The notes under the pieces: model-generated
Told to the model about the DNA's origin: nothing
What the model saw: the letters and a program-made list of their open reading frames with translations, nothing else
Databases searched by the model: none
Shown here: piece by piece, positions 1-7,909 of the stretch
Layout of the letters: each line of letters begins with the position of its first letter
Numbering within the stretch: the stretch's first letter is position 1
Source of the DNA: JAJEEA01 sp965116765
Lineage (GTDB): Bacteria; Acidobacteriota; Vicinamibacteria; Vicinamibacterales; UBA8438
NCBI GenBank assembly: GCA_965116765.1
Contig: OZ220718.1
Location: 434,001-498,000, forward strand
Reading direction: 5' to 3'
Length of the DNA stretch: 64,000 bases
Position numbers and translations under genes: made by a program

Positions 1-2
1 AC

Positions 3-593
3 CGGGGCCGCTACATGCAGGAGGCGGTGCCGGTGGGCGAAGGGGCCATGGCCGCGGTGATGGGGCTCGAGGCGCCGATGGTGGAGCAGGCGTGCCGGGA
101 GGCGGCGGGGGAGCAGGTGGTGAGCGCCGCCAACCTCAACGCCCCGGGTCAAGTCGTCATCGCCGGCGCGGTCGACGCGGTGCGGCGGGCCGGCGACCGC
201 GCCAGGGCGCTCGGCGCCAGGCGAGTTCGCGCCCTGCCCGTCAGCGCCCCCTTTCACTGCGCGCTGATGCAGCCGGCGCAGGATCGGCTCGAACGGGACC
301 TGCGCGCGCTCGTGGTCTCCGATCCGGCCATTCCCGTGGTGGCCAATCTGGACGCCGAGCCGAAGCGCGACGCCGCCGCCGCGGTCTCCGCCCTGGTGGA
401 CCAGGTGACGGCGCCGGTCCGGTGGGAGCAGGTCGTCCGGCGCCTTGCGTCGGAAGGGGTCGACACGTATGTTGAGGTGGGTCCGGGCAACGTGTTGAGC
501 GGCCTCATCAAGCGGATCGACGGGGGCGCGCGCCTGTTGTCGGTCGCGGATCCGGACGGCGTCGACCGGGCGGTGGCGGCCCTCGCGGCGTGA
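3..593 (+). CDS. fabD: Malonyl-CoA:ACP transacylase, C-terminal part (5' end outside window)
   Basis: Transfers malonyl from CoA to acyl carrier protein, supplying extender units to fatty acid synthesis in the cytoplasm. The visible frame opens at the window edge with RGRYMQEAVPVGEGAM, the segment that follows the catalytic serine domain in FabD; the GxSxG serine itself lies upstream of the window. The catalytic histidine is visible in SAPFHCALM, and the C-terminal VGPGNVLSGLIKRI is a standard FabD ending. It is followed directly by fabG, acpP and fabF, the usual fab cluster. Only about 195 of the usual 300 or so residues are present, so the true start cannot be given. Confidence 0.95.
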   Translation, partial: RGRYMQEAVPVGEGAMAAVMGLEAPMVEQACREAAGEQVVSAANLNAPGQVVIAGAVDAVRRAGDRARALGARRVRALPVSAPFHCALMQPAQDRLERDLRALVVSDPAIPVVANLDAEPKRDAAAAVSALVDQVTAPVRWEQVVRRLASEGVDTYVEVGPGNVLSGLIKRIDGGARLLSVADPDGVDRAVAALAA

Positions 594-604
594 CCGGGAG
601 CACC

Positions 605-1348
605 ATGTCCGGCTCGCTGACGGACCGGGTCGCCATCGTGACCGGCGCCTCGCGCGGCATCGGGCGGGCGGCGGCCAGGCGGCTCGCGGCGGCCGGGGCG
701 GCGGTGGTGGCGGCGGCGCGCGGCGACCATGCCGATGCGGTCGCGGGGGAGATCCGCGGCGCCGGGGGCAGGTCGGTCGCGGTGAGCGCCGACGTCACCG
801 ACCCGGCGCGCATCGACGCGATGGTCCGGACCGCGCTCGACGAGTTCGGCCGCGTCGACGTGCTGGTCAACAACGCGGGCATCGTGCGCGACCAGCTCGC
901 GCTCAGGATGTCGGCGGCCGACTGGGACGCGGTGGTCGCCACGAACCTGACGGCGGCGTTCAACTGCGCGCGCGCGGTGTTGCGGCCCATGATCCGGCAA
1001 CGTGGCGGCCGCATCATCAACGTGGGCTCGGTGGTGGGTCGGATGGGCAATCCCGGACAGGCCAACTACGCCGCGTCCAAGGCGGGTCTGGAGGGGTTCT
1101 CGAGGGCGCTCGCACGGGAGGTCGCCTCGCGCGGGATTACCGTGAACGTGGTGGCCCCCGGCATGATCGACACCGACATGACGGCGAAGCTGGGCGAGCC
1201 GGCGCAGGCGGCGATGCTCGCGCAGATACCGATGGGCCGGCTGGGAACGACCGAGGACGTCGCGGGCGCCATCGGTTTCCTGGCGTCCGACGAGGCCGCG
1301 TACGTGACGGGGCACGTGCTCGCGGTGAACGGTGGAATGTACATGTAG
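605..1348 (+). CDS. fabG: 3-oxoacyl-ACP reductase FabG
   Basis: NADPH-dependent reduction of 3-oxoacyl-ACP, the first reductive step of fatty acid elongation. It is a 247-residue short-chain dehydrogenase: nucleotide-binding TGASRGIG at residues 13-20, NNAG at 89-92, and the catalytic Ser142, Tyr155 and Lys159 (YAASK). I chose ATG 605 because GGGAG lies 6 nt upstream and the Rossmann strand then begins at residue 8; an in-frame GTG at 590 that overlaps the fabD stop would add five residues. Its place between fabD and acpP supports a fatty-acid role rather than another SDR function. Confidence 0.95.
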   Translation: MSGSLTDRVAIVTGASRGIGRAAARRLAAAGAAVVAAARGDHADAVAGEIRGAGGRSVAVSADVTDPARIDAMVRTALDEFGRVDVLVNNAGIVRDQLALRMSAADWDAVVATNLTAAFNCARAVLRPMIRQRGGRIINVGSVVGRMGNPGQANYAASKAGLEGFSRALAREVASRGITVNVVAPGMIDTDMTAKLGEPAQAAMLAQIPMGRLGTTEDVAGAIGFLASDEAAYVTGHVLAVNGGMYM

Positions 1349-1359
1349 GAGGCGAGTGA

Positions 1360-1599
1360 ATGGCGGTTGCTGAAAAGGTGAAGGGCATCATCGTGGAGCA
1401 GCTCGGTGTCGACGAGGAAGAGGTGACTTCGGACGCGTCGTTCGTGGACGATCTCGGGGCCGACTCGCTCGACACGGTGGAGCTCGTGATGGCGTTCGAA
1501 GAGGAGTTCGGCCTCGAGATTCCCGACGAGGACGCGGAGAAGATCACCCGCGTCAAGGAGGCCGTCGAGTACATCGAGGCGCACTCGAAGAAGAAGTAG
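1360..1599 (+). CDS. acpP: Acyl carrier protein
   Basis: Small acidic carrier (79 aa) that holds growing acyl chains on a 4'-phosphopantetheine arm. The arm attaches to Ser36 in the GADSLDTVEL motif. Length, acidity and the helix pattern are typical of AcpP; a Lys-rich tail (HSKKK) ends the protein. It starts 11 nt after fabG behind the strong site GGAGG and is followed closely by fabF, so it is very likely cotranscribed with both. Confidence 0.97.
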   Translation: MAVAEKVKGIIVEQLGVDEEEVTSDASFVDDLGADSLDTVELVMAFEEEFGLEIPDEDAEKITRVKEAVEYIEAHSKKK

Positions 1600-1622
1600 G
1601 GGCGGTTCGGACGGGAGTGACT

Positions 1623-2876
1623 GTGAGCAGGCGGGTTGTGGTGACGGGCGTCGGCCTCGTGTCGCCGCTCGGTATCGGTACGTCGGCGACCTGGGACGCG
1701 CTGTGCGCGGGCCGGAGCGGGATCGGCCCGATCACGAAGTTCGACGCCTCCGGCTTTGCGGCGCGCATCGCCGGCGAGGTGCGGGGGTTCGATCCGCTCG
1801 CCTTCATCACCCGGAAGGACGTCAAGAAGATGGACGTCTTCATCCAGTACGCCATCGCCGCCGCGGACTGCGCGCGGGCCGATGCGCAACTGGAGGTGAC
1901 GCCGGACGTCGCGCCCCGCGTGGGGGTGTACATCGCCTCGGGCATCGGCGGGTTCAGCACCATCGAGCGCGAGCATCATGCGCTGATCAAGGGCGGGCCG
2001 CGCAAGATCTCGCCGTTCTTCATCCCCGCCGCGATCATCAACCTGGCCGCCGGTCAGGTGTCCATCCGCCTCGGCGCGAAGGGACCCAACTCGGCGACCT
2101 GCACCGCCTGCTCGGCGTCGGCGCACGCCGTCGGCGACGCCTTCGAGACGATTCTGCGGGGCGATGCGGACGTCATGGTCGCGGGCGGGTCCGAGGCGGC
2201 GATCACCCCGATGGGCGTCGGCGGGTTCGCGGCGATGCGCGCCCTCTCGACCCGCAACGACGAGCCGACCCGCGCGTGCCGCCCCTTCGACCGTGAGCGC
2301 GACGGGTTCATCATCGGCGAGGGCGCCGGCGTCGTCATCCTCGAGGAGCGCGAGCGGGCCCTGGCGCGCGGGGCGCCCGTGTACGCGGAGCTCGTGGGCT
2401 ACGGCATGTCCGCGGACGCCCATCACGTAACCGCCCCCGCCGAGGACGGGGACGGTGCCCTCCGCGTGATGAGGGCCGCGGTCGAGCAGGCGGGCATCGC
2501 GCCGGAGGAGGTCGATTACATCAATGCGCACGGGACCTCCACGCCGTTCAACGACCGCATCGAGACGCTGGCCATCAAGCGGTGCTTCGGGGACCACGCC
2601 CGCCGCCTCGCGGTCTCGTCGACGAAGTCGATGACCGGCCACCTGCTCGGGGCGGCGGGCGGGGTCGAAGCCGGGATCACGGCGCTGACGGTGCGCGAGC
2701 AGGTCCTCCCGCCGACCATCAATCTCGAGAACCCCGACCCCGACTGCGACCTCGACTACGTCCCCAACGTGAAGCGGCCGGCGTCGCTCGAGTACGGCCT
2801 GTCGAACTCGTTCGGGTTCGGCGGAACCAACGCCTCGCTGCTCTTTCGACGCCACCATGAGTCTGCGCCGCAGTAA
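1623..2876 (+). CDS. fabF: 3-oxoacyl-ACP synthase II FabF
   Basis: Condensing enzyme joining malonyl-ACP to acyl-ACP. The thiolase-fold active site is complete: Cys163 (TACSASAH), His303 (NAHGTSTP), Lys335 and His340 (KSMTGHLLGAAGG), with GFGGTNASL near the end. The start is GTG 1623: GGGAG lies 5 nt upstream and the catalytic residues then fall on the same numbers as in Escherichia coli FabF; GTG 1617 overlaps the ribosome site. Length is 417 aa, normal for the family. The last codons (ESAPQ) lie in a copy of the dispersed hairpin repeat that runs past the stop codon. Confidence 0.96.
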   Translation: MSRRVVVTGVGLVSPLGIGTSATWDALCAGRSGIGPITKFDASGFAARIAGEVRGFDPLAFITRKDVKKMDVFIQYAIAAADCARADAQLEVTPDVAPRVGVYIASGIGGFSTIEREHHALIKGGPRKISPFFIPAAIINLAAGQVSIRLGAKGPNSATCTACSASAHAVGDAFETILRGDADVMVAGGSEAAITPMGVGGFAAMRALSTRNDEPTRACRPFDRERDGFIIGEGAGVVILEERERALARGAPVYAELVGYGMSADAHHVTAPAEDGDGALRVMRAAVEQAGIAPEEVDYINAHGTSTPFNDRIETLAIKRCFGDHARRLAVSSTKSMTGHLLGAAGGVEAGITALTVREQVLPPTINLENPDPDCDLDYVPNVKRPASLEYGLSNSFGFGGTNASLLFRRHHESAPQ

Positions 2877-2970
2877 CGGCGCCGCCTCCGGAGGAGGCGC
2901 AGACTCCGGACGAGGCGCAGACTCGCCGGAGGGGTCGGGCGGCAAGCCGAGGGCGACGATTTGCCGGGCC
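2859..2970. repeat. Dispersed hairpin element, divergent copy across the fabF stop
   Basis: The inverted repeat GAGTCTGCGCC (2859-2869) / GGCGCAGACTC (2896-2906), with a further GGCGCAGACTC nearby (about 2914-2924), is followed by a segment matching the second half of the dispersed element (GCCGAGGGCGACGAT...GCCGGGCC, to 2970). The left arm is inside the last fabF codons. It probably acts as a transcription end or RNA-stability hairpin between the fab and etf genes. Better copies are at 18901, 25892 and 40715. Confidence 0.6.
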
Positions 2971-3013
2971 ATGCATGATGCGGCGGACCGGGCCGCGCGA
3001 TGACGAGGAAGGA

Positions 3014-3775
3014 ATGAAGATCGCTGTCTGCGTGAAGCAGGTCGTGACGCGCGAGTGGCCGTTGCGGGTCGACGAGGCCCGCACCTGGGTCCAGGACCGG
3101 GACGCCAGCTTCGAGATGAACGAGCCCGACGCCTACGCCCTCGAGGAGGCGTTGCGGCTCAAGGAGCAGCACGGCGGCGAGGTGGTGGTCTGCTGTGCCG
3201 GCCCCGCGCGAACCAGCCAGGTGGTCCGGGAGGCCCTGGCCCGCGGGGCGGACCGGGCGATCCGGGTCGAGGGCGACGGCCTCGCCGCCGCGGACGCGTC
3301 CATGGTCGCCGGGGCCCTCGCCGGGGCGGTCCGCGACGAGCGGTTCGACCTCGTCCTGACCGGGCTGCAGTCGGACGACCAGGGGTTCGCCCAGACCGGC
3401 GTCGTCCTCGCCGAGCTGCTCGGCATTCCCCATGCCACCATCATCATGGAGGTGCAAGTGGCCGACGGGCGCCTGCGGGTGAAGCGCGAGCTCGAGGGCG
3501 GCTGGTTCCAGTGGGTGTCGATGCCCACGCCGGCCCTGCTGACGATTCAGAGCGGCATCAACCAGCTCCGCTACGCGACCCTGAAGGGCATCATGGCCGC
3601 GAAGCGGAAGGAGGTCCGCGTCGTCGAGGCGGCCGCCGATCTCGCACCGAGTCAGGAGATTCTCGAGATTCGGGTGCCGGAGAAGACCAAGCAGACGCGG
3701 ATGATCGACGGCTCGCCGGCCGACGCGGCGGCCGAGCTGGTCAAGGCGCTGCGCGAAGAGGCGCGGGTGATCTGA
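3014..3775 (+). CDS. etfB: Electron transfer flavoprotein beta subunit
   Basis: AMP-binding subunit of the ETF heterodimer that accepts electrons from acyl-CoA dehydrogenases. The N-terminus MKIAVCVKQV is the family's usual start, ALRLKEQHGGEVVVCCAGP and REALARGADRAI are typical, and the recognition-loop region includes EGGWFQWVSMPTPALLTIQ. I chose ATG 3014 because AGGAAGGA lies just upstream and homologues begin at this point; an ATG at 2975 would add 13 unsupported residues. Length 253 aa. It is followed by etfA after 23 nt. Confidence 0.94.
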   Translation: MKIAVCVKQVVTREWPLRVDEARTWVQDRDASFEMNEPDAYALEEALRLKEQHGGEVVVCCAGPARTSQVVREALARGADRAIRVEGDGLAAADASMVAGALAGAVRDERFDLVLTGLQSDDQGFAQTGVVLAELLGIPHATIIMEVQVADGRLRVKRELEGGWFQWVSMPTPALLTIQSGINQLRYATLKGIMAAKRKEVRVVEAAADLAPSQEILEIRVPEKTKQTRMIDGSPADAAAELVKALREEARVI

Positions 3776-3798
3776 CCCCGGCCCCGGAGCTTATCGAC

Positions 3799-4758
3799 AT
3801 GGTGCTGGTGATCGCGGAGCAACGAGACGGGGCCCTGAACAACGCGAGCTGGGAGGCGCTGGTCGCCGCCCAGCAGATCGGTCAGCCGGTGCGGGTCGCC
3901 GTCGCCGGCGGGGAGCCGGGCGCGGTGGCGGCCGAGCTGGCCGCGGCCGAGGTCGAGTCGGTCCTCGCCGTCGGCCATCCCGAGCTCGCGTCGTACACCC
4001 CCGACGGGTTCGTGGCGGCGTTCGCGGCGGTGGTGGCCGACGCCGCCCCCGACCTCGTCTTCCTCGCCCACACCTATCAGACCCGCGAGTTCGCCCCCCG
4101 GCTCGCGGCGCGGCTCGGCCGTTCGTTCATCGCCGACTGCGTGGGGGTGAGGCCGCGGGACGGCCGGCTGGCGTTCGTGCGCCCCATGTTCCAGGGGAAG
4201 TTCGTGGCCGACGTCGCTCCCACCGGCCCCGCACCGCACTTCGTCAGCTTCCAGATCGGCGCGTTCCGGCCCGATGCGCTGAAGCGGGGGGCGGCCCCGG
4301 CCCCGGTCGCCGCGCTTCCGCTGACCCTGGAGCCCGGCACGATCCGGCAGTCGGTGGAAGCGCCGTTCCAGGAGGCGAAGCAGGCCGTCGACCTCACCCA
4401 GGCCGAGCGGATCGTGGCGGTCGGGCGGGGCATCAAGGGCCGGGAGCATCTGAATCTCGTCGAGTCCCTCGCCACCGCCCTGGGGGCCGAGGTCGCGGCG
4501 TCGCGGCCGATCTGCGATTCCGGCTGGCTGCCCATGGACCGCCAGATCGGCAGCTCGGGCCAGACCGTCGCCCCGAAGCTCTATCTGGCCCTGGGCATCT
4601 CCGGCGCCATCCAGCACCTGGTGGGCATGAAGGGCTCTCGCACCATCGTGGCCGTGAACAAGGACGCCGAGGCGCCCATCTTCGAGGTCGCCGACTACGG
4701 CATCGTCGGCGACCTGTTCGACGTGGTGCCCGCCATAATCGCCGCCCTCGACACGTAA
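3799..4758 (+). CDS. etfA: Electron transfer flavoprotein alpha subunit
   Basis: FAD-binding partner of EtfB. The C-terminal FAD domain is clear: the RQIGSSGQTVAPKLYLALG segment, then GISGAIQHLVGM and VAVNKDAEAPIFEVADYGI. Length is 319 aa, as usual. The start MVLVIAEQRDGALNNAS matches the start of the family's alpha/beta domain; no strong ribosome site precedes it, which suggests coupling to etfB. Its stop TAA shares an A with the ATG of the ETF:quinone oxidoreductase gene, so the three genes form one translational unit. Confidence 0.94.
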   Translation: MVLVIAEQRDGALNNASWEALVAAQQIGQPVRVAVAGGEPGAVAAELAAAEVESVLAVGHPELASYTPDGFVAAFAAVVADAAPDLVFLAHTYQTREFAPRLAARLGRSFIADCVGVRPRDGRLAFVRPMFQGKFVADVAPTGPAPHFVSFQIGAFRPDALKRGAAPAPVAALPLTLEPGTIRQSVEAPFQEAKQAVDLTQAERIVAVGRGIKGREHLNLVESLATALGAEVAASRPICDSGWLPMDRQIGSSGQTVAPKLYLALGISGAIQHLVGMKGSRTIVAVNKDAEAPIFEVADYGIVGDLFDVVPAIIAALDT

Positions 4759-6422
4759 TGGAGCGCGAAACCCTCGACGTCGACGTGCTGATCGTCGGCG
4801 GCGGTCCGGCCGGGATGTCGGCGGCCATCCGCCTCGCCGCCCTTCAGCGGCAACACGGGGGCGAGCCCCTCGCCGTCGCGGTGCTCGAGAAGTCCCGCCA
4901 GACCGGCTCGCACATGCTGTCGGGGGCGGTGCTCGACCCGTCGGGCCTCGACGCCCTGCTGCCGGACTGGAAGGAGCGCGGGGCGCCGGTCGAGACGCCG
5001 GTGCGGCAGGACCGCATCTACTACCTGACCGCGCGGTCGCAGCTTCGGGCGCCGATCACCCCGCCGCCCCTGCGCAACCACGGGAACTACGTCATCTCCC
5101 TCAACCGCTTCGTCCGCTGGCTCGCCGAGCAGGCGGAGGCGGAGGGCGTCGACATCTTCACGGGGTTCGCGGGCACCGAGGTGCTGTACGAGGGCGACCG
5201 GGTGGTCGGGGTGAGGACCGGCGACCGCGGCCTCGACAAGGAGGGCCGGCCGAAGGGGGCCTTCGAGCCGGGGGTCGACATCCGCGCCGCCGTCACCATC
5301 TTCGCCGACGGCGTCCGGGGCAACCTCACCAAGACCCTCGTGCGCCGGTACGGGCTCGACGCCGGGGCCCCGCAGACCTACGCCATCGGCATCAAGGAGC
5401 TCTGGCAGATTCCGCCGGAGCGCGAGGCGCCGGGCACCGTCGTGCACACCCTCGGCTACCCGCTGCGGCACGAGGAGTTCGGCGGCGGCTTCATCTACGT
5501 GCTGCCGGAGGGACGCGTGGCGATCGGGCTGGTGGTGGGGCTCGACTACCGGGACCCGCGGTTCGATCCGCACATGGCGTTCCAGCGGTTCAAGCAGCAC
5601 CCCCTCGTGGCCGGCCTCCTCGCGGGCGGCGAGATGACCCGCTACGGCGCGAAGGCGCTGCCCGAGGGCGGCTGGTACGCCATTCCCCGGTGCCACCTCG
5701 ACGGGGCGCTGATCGTCGGCGACGCCGCCGGGTTCCTCAACTCGATGCGGCTGAAGGGCATCCACCTCGCGATGCACAGCGGCATCCACGCCGCCGACGC
5801 CGCCTTCGCGGCGGTGCGGGCCGGCGACGTGTCGGCCGCGCAGCTCGTCCGGTACCGCGAGCTCATCAACCGCGGCGGCATCCGCCGCGAGCTGTATCCG
5901 GTCCGCAACGTCCACCAGGCGTTCGGGGCGGGGCTGGTCGCGGGCACCGCCGTCGCGGGGCTGGCATGGCTGACGGGCGGCCGGTGGCCGGCGCGGCCGC
6001 GGTCGAGCGAGCCCGGCCACGAGCGGCTGACCTCGCTGGCCGGCTACTATCCCGGCGGTCCCGCGGATCCGGACACGCCGAGCAACGCGGTCAAGGTGGA
6101 CCGCGCGCTCACCTTCGACAAGCTCACCAACGTGCACTACTCGGGGACCCGCCACGACGAGGACCAGCCGGTCCATCTCCTCGTGCAGGACACCGACGTC
6201 TGCCGCACCCGCTGCCGCGAGGAGTACGGCAACCCGTGCGTGCGCTTCTGTCCCGCCAACGTCTACGAGATGGTCGACGACGGGACCGGGACCGGCCGCC
6301 GGCTGCAGATCAACGCGTCGAACTGCGTGCACTGCAAGACCTGCGACATCATGGACCCCTACCAGATCATCGACTGGGTGCCTCCCGAGGGCGGCGGCGG
6401 CCCCGAGTACGAAGGGATGTAG
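4758..6422 (+). CDS. Electron transfer flavoprotein:ubiquinone oxidoreductase
   Basis: Membrane-associated FAD and [4Fe-4S] enzyme that moves electrons from reduced ETF to the quinone pool. The dinucleotide motif GGGPAG is at residues 14-19, FADGVRGNLTK is the second FAD signature, and GWYAIPRCHLDGALIVGDAAG precedes the C-terminal ferredoxin domain, whose cluster ligands are Cys498, Cys523, Cys526 and Cys529 (NCVHCKTCDIMDPYQ). At 554 aa it is full length. The start overlaps the etfA stop by one base. With etfBA it forms the route from fatty acid or amino acid oxidation into respiration. Confidence 0.94.
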   Translation: MERETLDVDVLIVGGGPAGMSAAIRLAALQRQHGGEPLAVAVLEKSRQTGSHMLSGAVLDPSGLDALLPDWKERGAPVETPVRQDRIYYLTARSQLRAPITPPPLRNHGNYVISLNRFVRWLAEQAEAEGVDIFTGFAGTEVLYEGDRVVGVRTGDRGLDKEGRPKGAFEPGVDIRAAVTIFADGVRGNLTKTLVRRYGLDAGAPQTYAIGIKELWQIPPEREAPGTVVHTLGYPLRHEEFGGGFIYVLPEGRVAIGLVVGLDYRDPRFDPHMAFQRFKQHPLVAGLLAGGEMTRYGAKALPEGGWYAIPRCHLDGALIVGDAAGFLNSMRLKGIHLAMHSGIHAADAAFAAVRAGDVSAAQLVRYRELINRGGIRRELYPVRNVHQAFGAGLVAGTAVAGLAWLTGGRWPARPRSSEPGHERLTSLAGYYPGGPADPDTPSNAVKVDRALTFDKLTNVHYSGTRHDEDQPVHLLVQDTDVCRTRCREEYGNPCVRFCPANVYEMVDDGTGTGRRLQINASNCVHCKTCDIMDPYQIIDWVPPEGGGGPEYEGM

Positions 6423-6423
6423 C

Positions 6424-7113
6424 GTGGGCGCCGGCCCGGGCGCGGCCTCCTCTTCCCTCACCCCCTGGCAGCTCGCTCAGGCCCGCGCGATCGCGGCGGT
6501 CGGGGCGCCGCTCATCGGCGCGCTCTGCCGGACCCTCCGCTGGCGCGTCGAGGGCATGGAGCACCACGAGGCCATCGTGGCGCGCGGGCGTCAGCCCGTC
6601 TTCGCGTTCTGGCACGGGCGCATTCTGCCCGCGACGTACTTCTGGCGCGATCGCGGCATCGTCGTCATGACGAGCCGGAACTTCGACGGCGAGTGGATCG
6701 CCCGCATCATCCGCCGCTTCGGCTACGGCACCGCCCGCGGCTCGACCTCGCGCGGCGCCCGGCGCGCCCTCATCCAGCTCAAGCGCGACGTCGCGGCGGG
6801 ACGCCCCGCCGCGTTCACCGTCGACGGCCCGCGCGGACCGGCGCGCCGCGTCCAGCCCGGCGCGGTGTGGCTCGCGGGGGTGACCGGCAGCCCCATCCTG
6901 CCCTTCCACATCGAGGCCGAGCGCCACTGGTCGGCCTCGAGCTGGGACCGGACCCAGGTTCCCCGGCCGTTCAGCTCGATGGCGGTGGCCATCGGGGCCC
7001 CGTTCGACGTGCCCGACCCCGCGGCGGACGGCGTGGTCGAGGCGCATCGGGCCGCCCTCGAGCAGGTGCTCGCCTCGCTGGCCGACCGTGCGGCGGCCAT
7101 GTTGCGCGGATAG
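6424..7113 (+). CDS. DUF374-family lysophospholipid acyltransferase-like protein
   Basis: Probable acyltransferase acting on lysophospholipid or lipid A precursors at the inner membrane (role taken from the family). DUF374 features: FAFWHGRILPATYFWRDRG with the acyltransferase-like HG pair, TSRNFDGEWIARII, the GSTSRGARRAL segment and TVDGPRGPARRVQPGAVWLA. Length 229 aa. Start is GTG 6424, two bases after the previous stop; alternatives inside the poorly conserved first 15 residues cannot be excluded. Close linkage to the ETF genes suggests lipid metabolism but does not prove a shared function. Confidence 0.82.
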   Translation: MGAGPGAASSSLTPWQLAQARAIAAVGAPLIGALCRTLRWRVEGMEHHEAIVARGRQPVFAFWHGRILPATYFWRDRGIVVMTSRNFDGEWIARIIRRFGYGTARGSTSRGARRALIQLKRDVAAGRPAAFTVDGPRGPARRVQPGAVWLAGVTGSPILPFHIEAERHWSASSWDRTQVPRPFSSMAVAIGAPFDVPDPAADGVVEAHRAALEQVLASLADRAAAMLRG

Positions 7114-7126
7114 GGGCCGGGCTGGT

Positions 7127-7516
7127 TCAGGCGTCGGTCCGCGGTTCCGTCCGGCGGGGCTCGGGCCGCCGGACCCGCAGCTTCCGATCGGTGGCGACGA
7201 CGAGACAGCCGGCCCACGTTGAGACGTCCTCTACAGCGAACAGCGACTGGACACGACCGAGCAGCGCGGTTCTGCCGGGGGAAGCGAGGCGGACCAGCAG
7301 CAGGCCGCGGTGGGTCCCCGGCGTATACCGGCGCTCGTCGGAGAAGTCGAGATCCTGGGTGATCAGGAAGCGGCCCGCCCGCTGGGCGGCCTGCCACACG
7401 GCATGGTCGTCCTGTCCGGCGAGACGTTCGAGGACGACCGTATCGACATCGTGCCCGAGATCCGTGAGGGCCTGGACGAGTCGGCCGGGCAGGTTCTCGT
7501 CGAGCTTGATCTTCAC
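7127..7516 (-). CDS. DUF5615 PIN-like toxin
   Basis: Likely RNase toxin of a type II pair. The N-terminus MKIKLDENLPGRLV, the DHAVWQAAQRAGRFLITQD segment and LDFSDERRY are the marks of the DUF5615/Mut7-C PIN-like family, whose acidic residues (Asp6, Glu7 and the QDLDF aspartates) form the metal site. Length 129 aa. Its ATG overlaps the stop of the upstream DUF433 gene by four bases, the usual translational coupling of antitoxin then toxin. It converges on the DUF374 gene with a 13-nt gap. Confidence 0.85.
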   Translation of the reverse strand: MKIKLDENLPGRLVQALTDLGHDVDTVVLERLAGQDDHAVWQAAQRAGRFLITQDLDFSDERRYTPGTHRGLLLVRLASPGRTALLGRVQSLFAVEDVSTWAGCLVVATDRKLRVRRPEPRRTEPRTDA

Positions 7517-7758
7517 CGCCTGACGCGAGTCGCAGCCGGCGCGAGGTCGTCCTTCGCAGAGGCCGCCCCGAACGCGATCGCGGCTCGAACGTCGTCTGCC
7601 GTGAGCGTCGGGAAGTCGCGGAGAATCCCGTCGACTGGGGCGCCCTCCGCGAGGCTCGCGAGGATGGTCCGAACCGTCACGCGCGTGCCGCGGATCACGG
7701 CCTCGCCACCGACAATCACCGGATCCTGGACGATGCGTTCCCGAAGCTCGCTCGCCAT
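7513..7758 (-). CDS. DUF433 antitoxin
   Basis: Predicted DNA-binding antitoxin that neutralises the adjacent DUF5615 toxin and represses the pair. DUF433 pattern: ELRERIVQDPVIVGGEAVI, RGTRVTVRTILASLAEG, DGILRDFPTLTADDVRAAI, i.e. a small helix-turn-helix domain. I used ATG 7758, which leaves 81 aa, the normal size; an ATG at 7776 adds six residues (MEPGED) and has no clear ribosome site. The pair lies between unrelated genes, as expected for a mobile addiction module. Confidence 0.87.
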   Translation of the reverse strand: MASELRERIVQDPVIVGGEAVIRGTRVTVRTILASLAEGAPVDGILRDFPTLTADDVRAAIAFGAASAKDDLAPAATRVRR

Positions 7759-7909
7759 GTCCTCCCCCGGCTCCATTCTACAGTCACGTGAATCGCCCCG
7801 GGCGAGCAGGGCGTTGGGTGGCGAATTACTCTGGTTGTTTCAAGCGTATCACCGGACACACGGCAGATGGGCCGGTCTGTTGTGCGGGTACGTTGCACGT
7901 CCCTGCGCG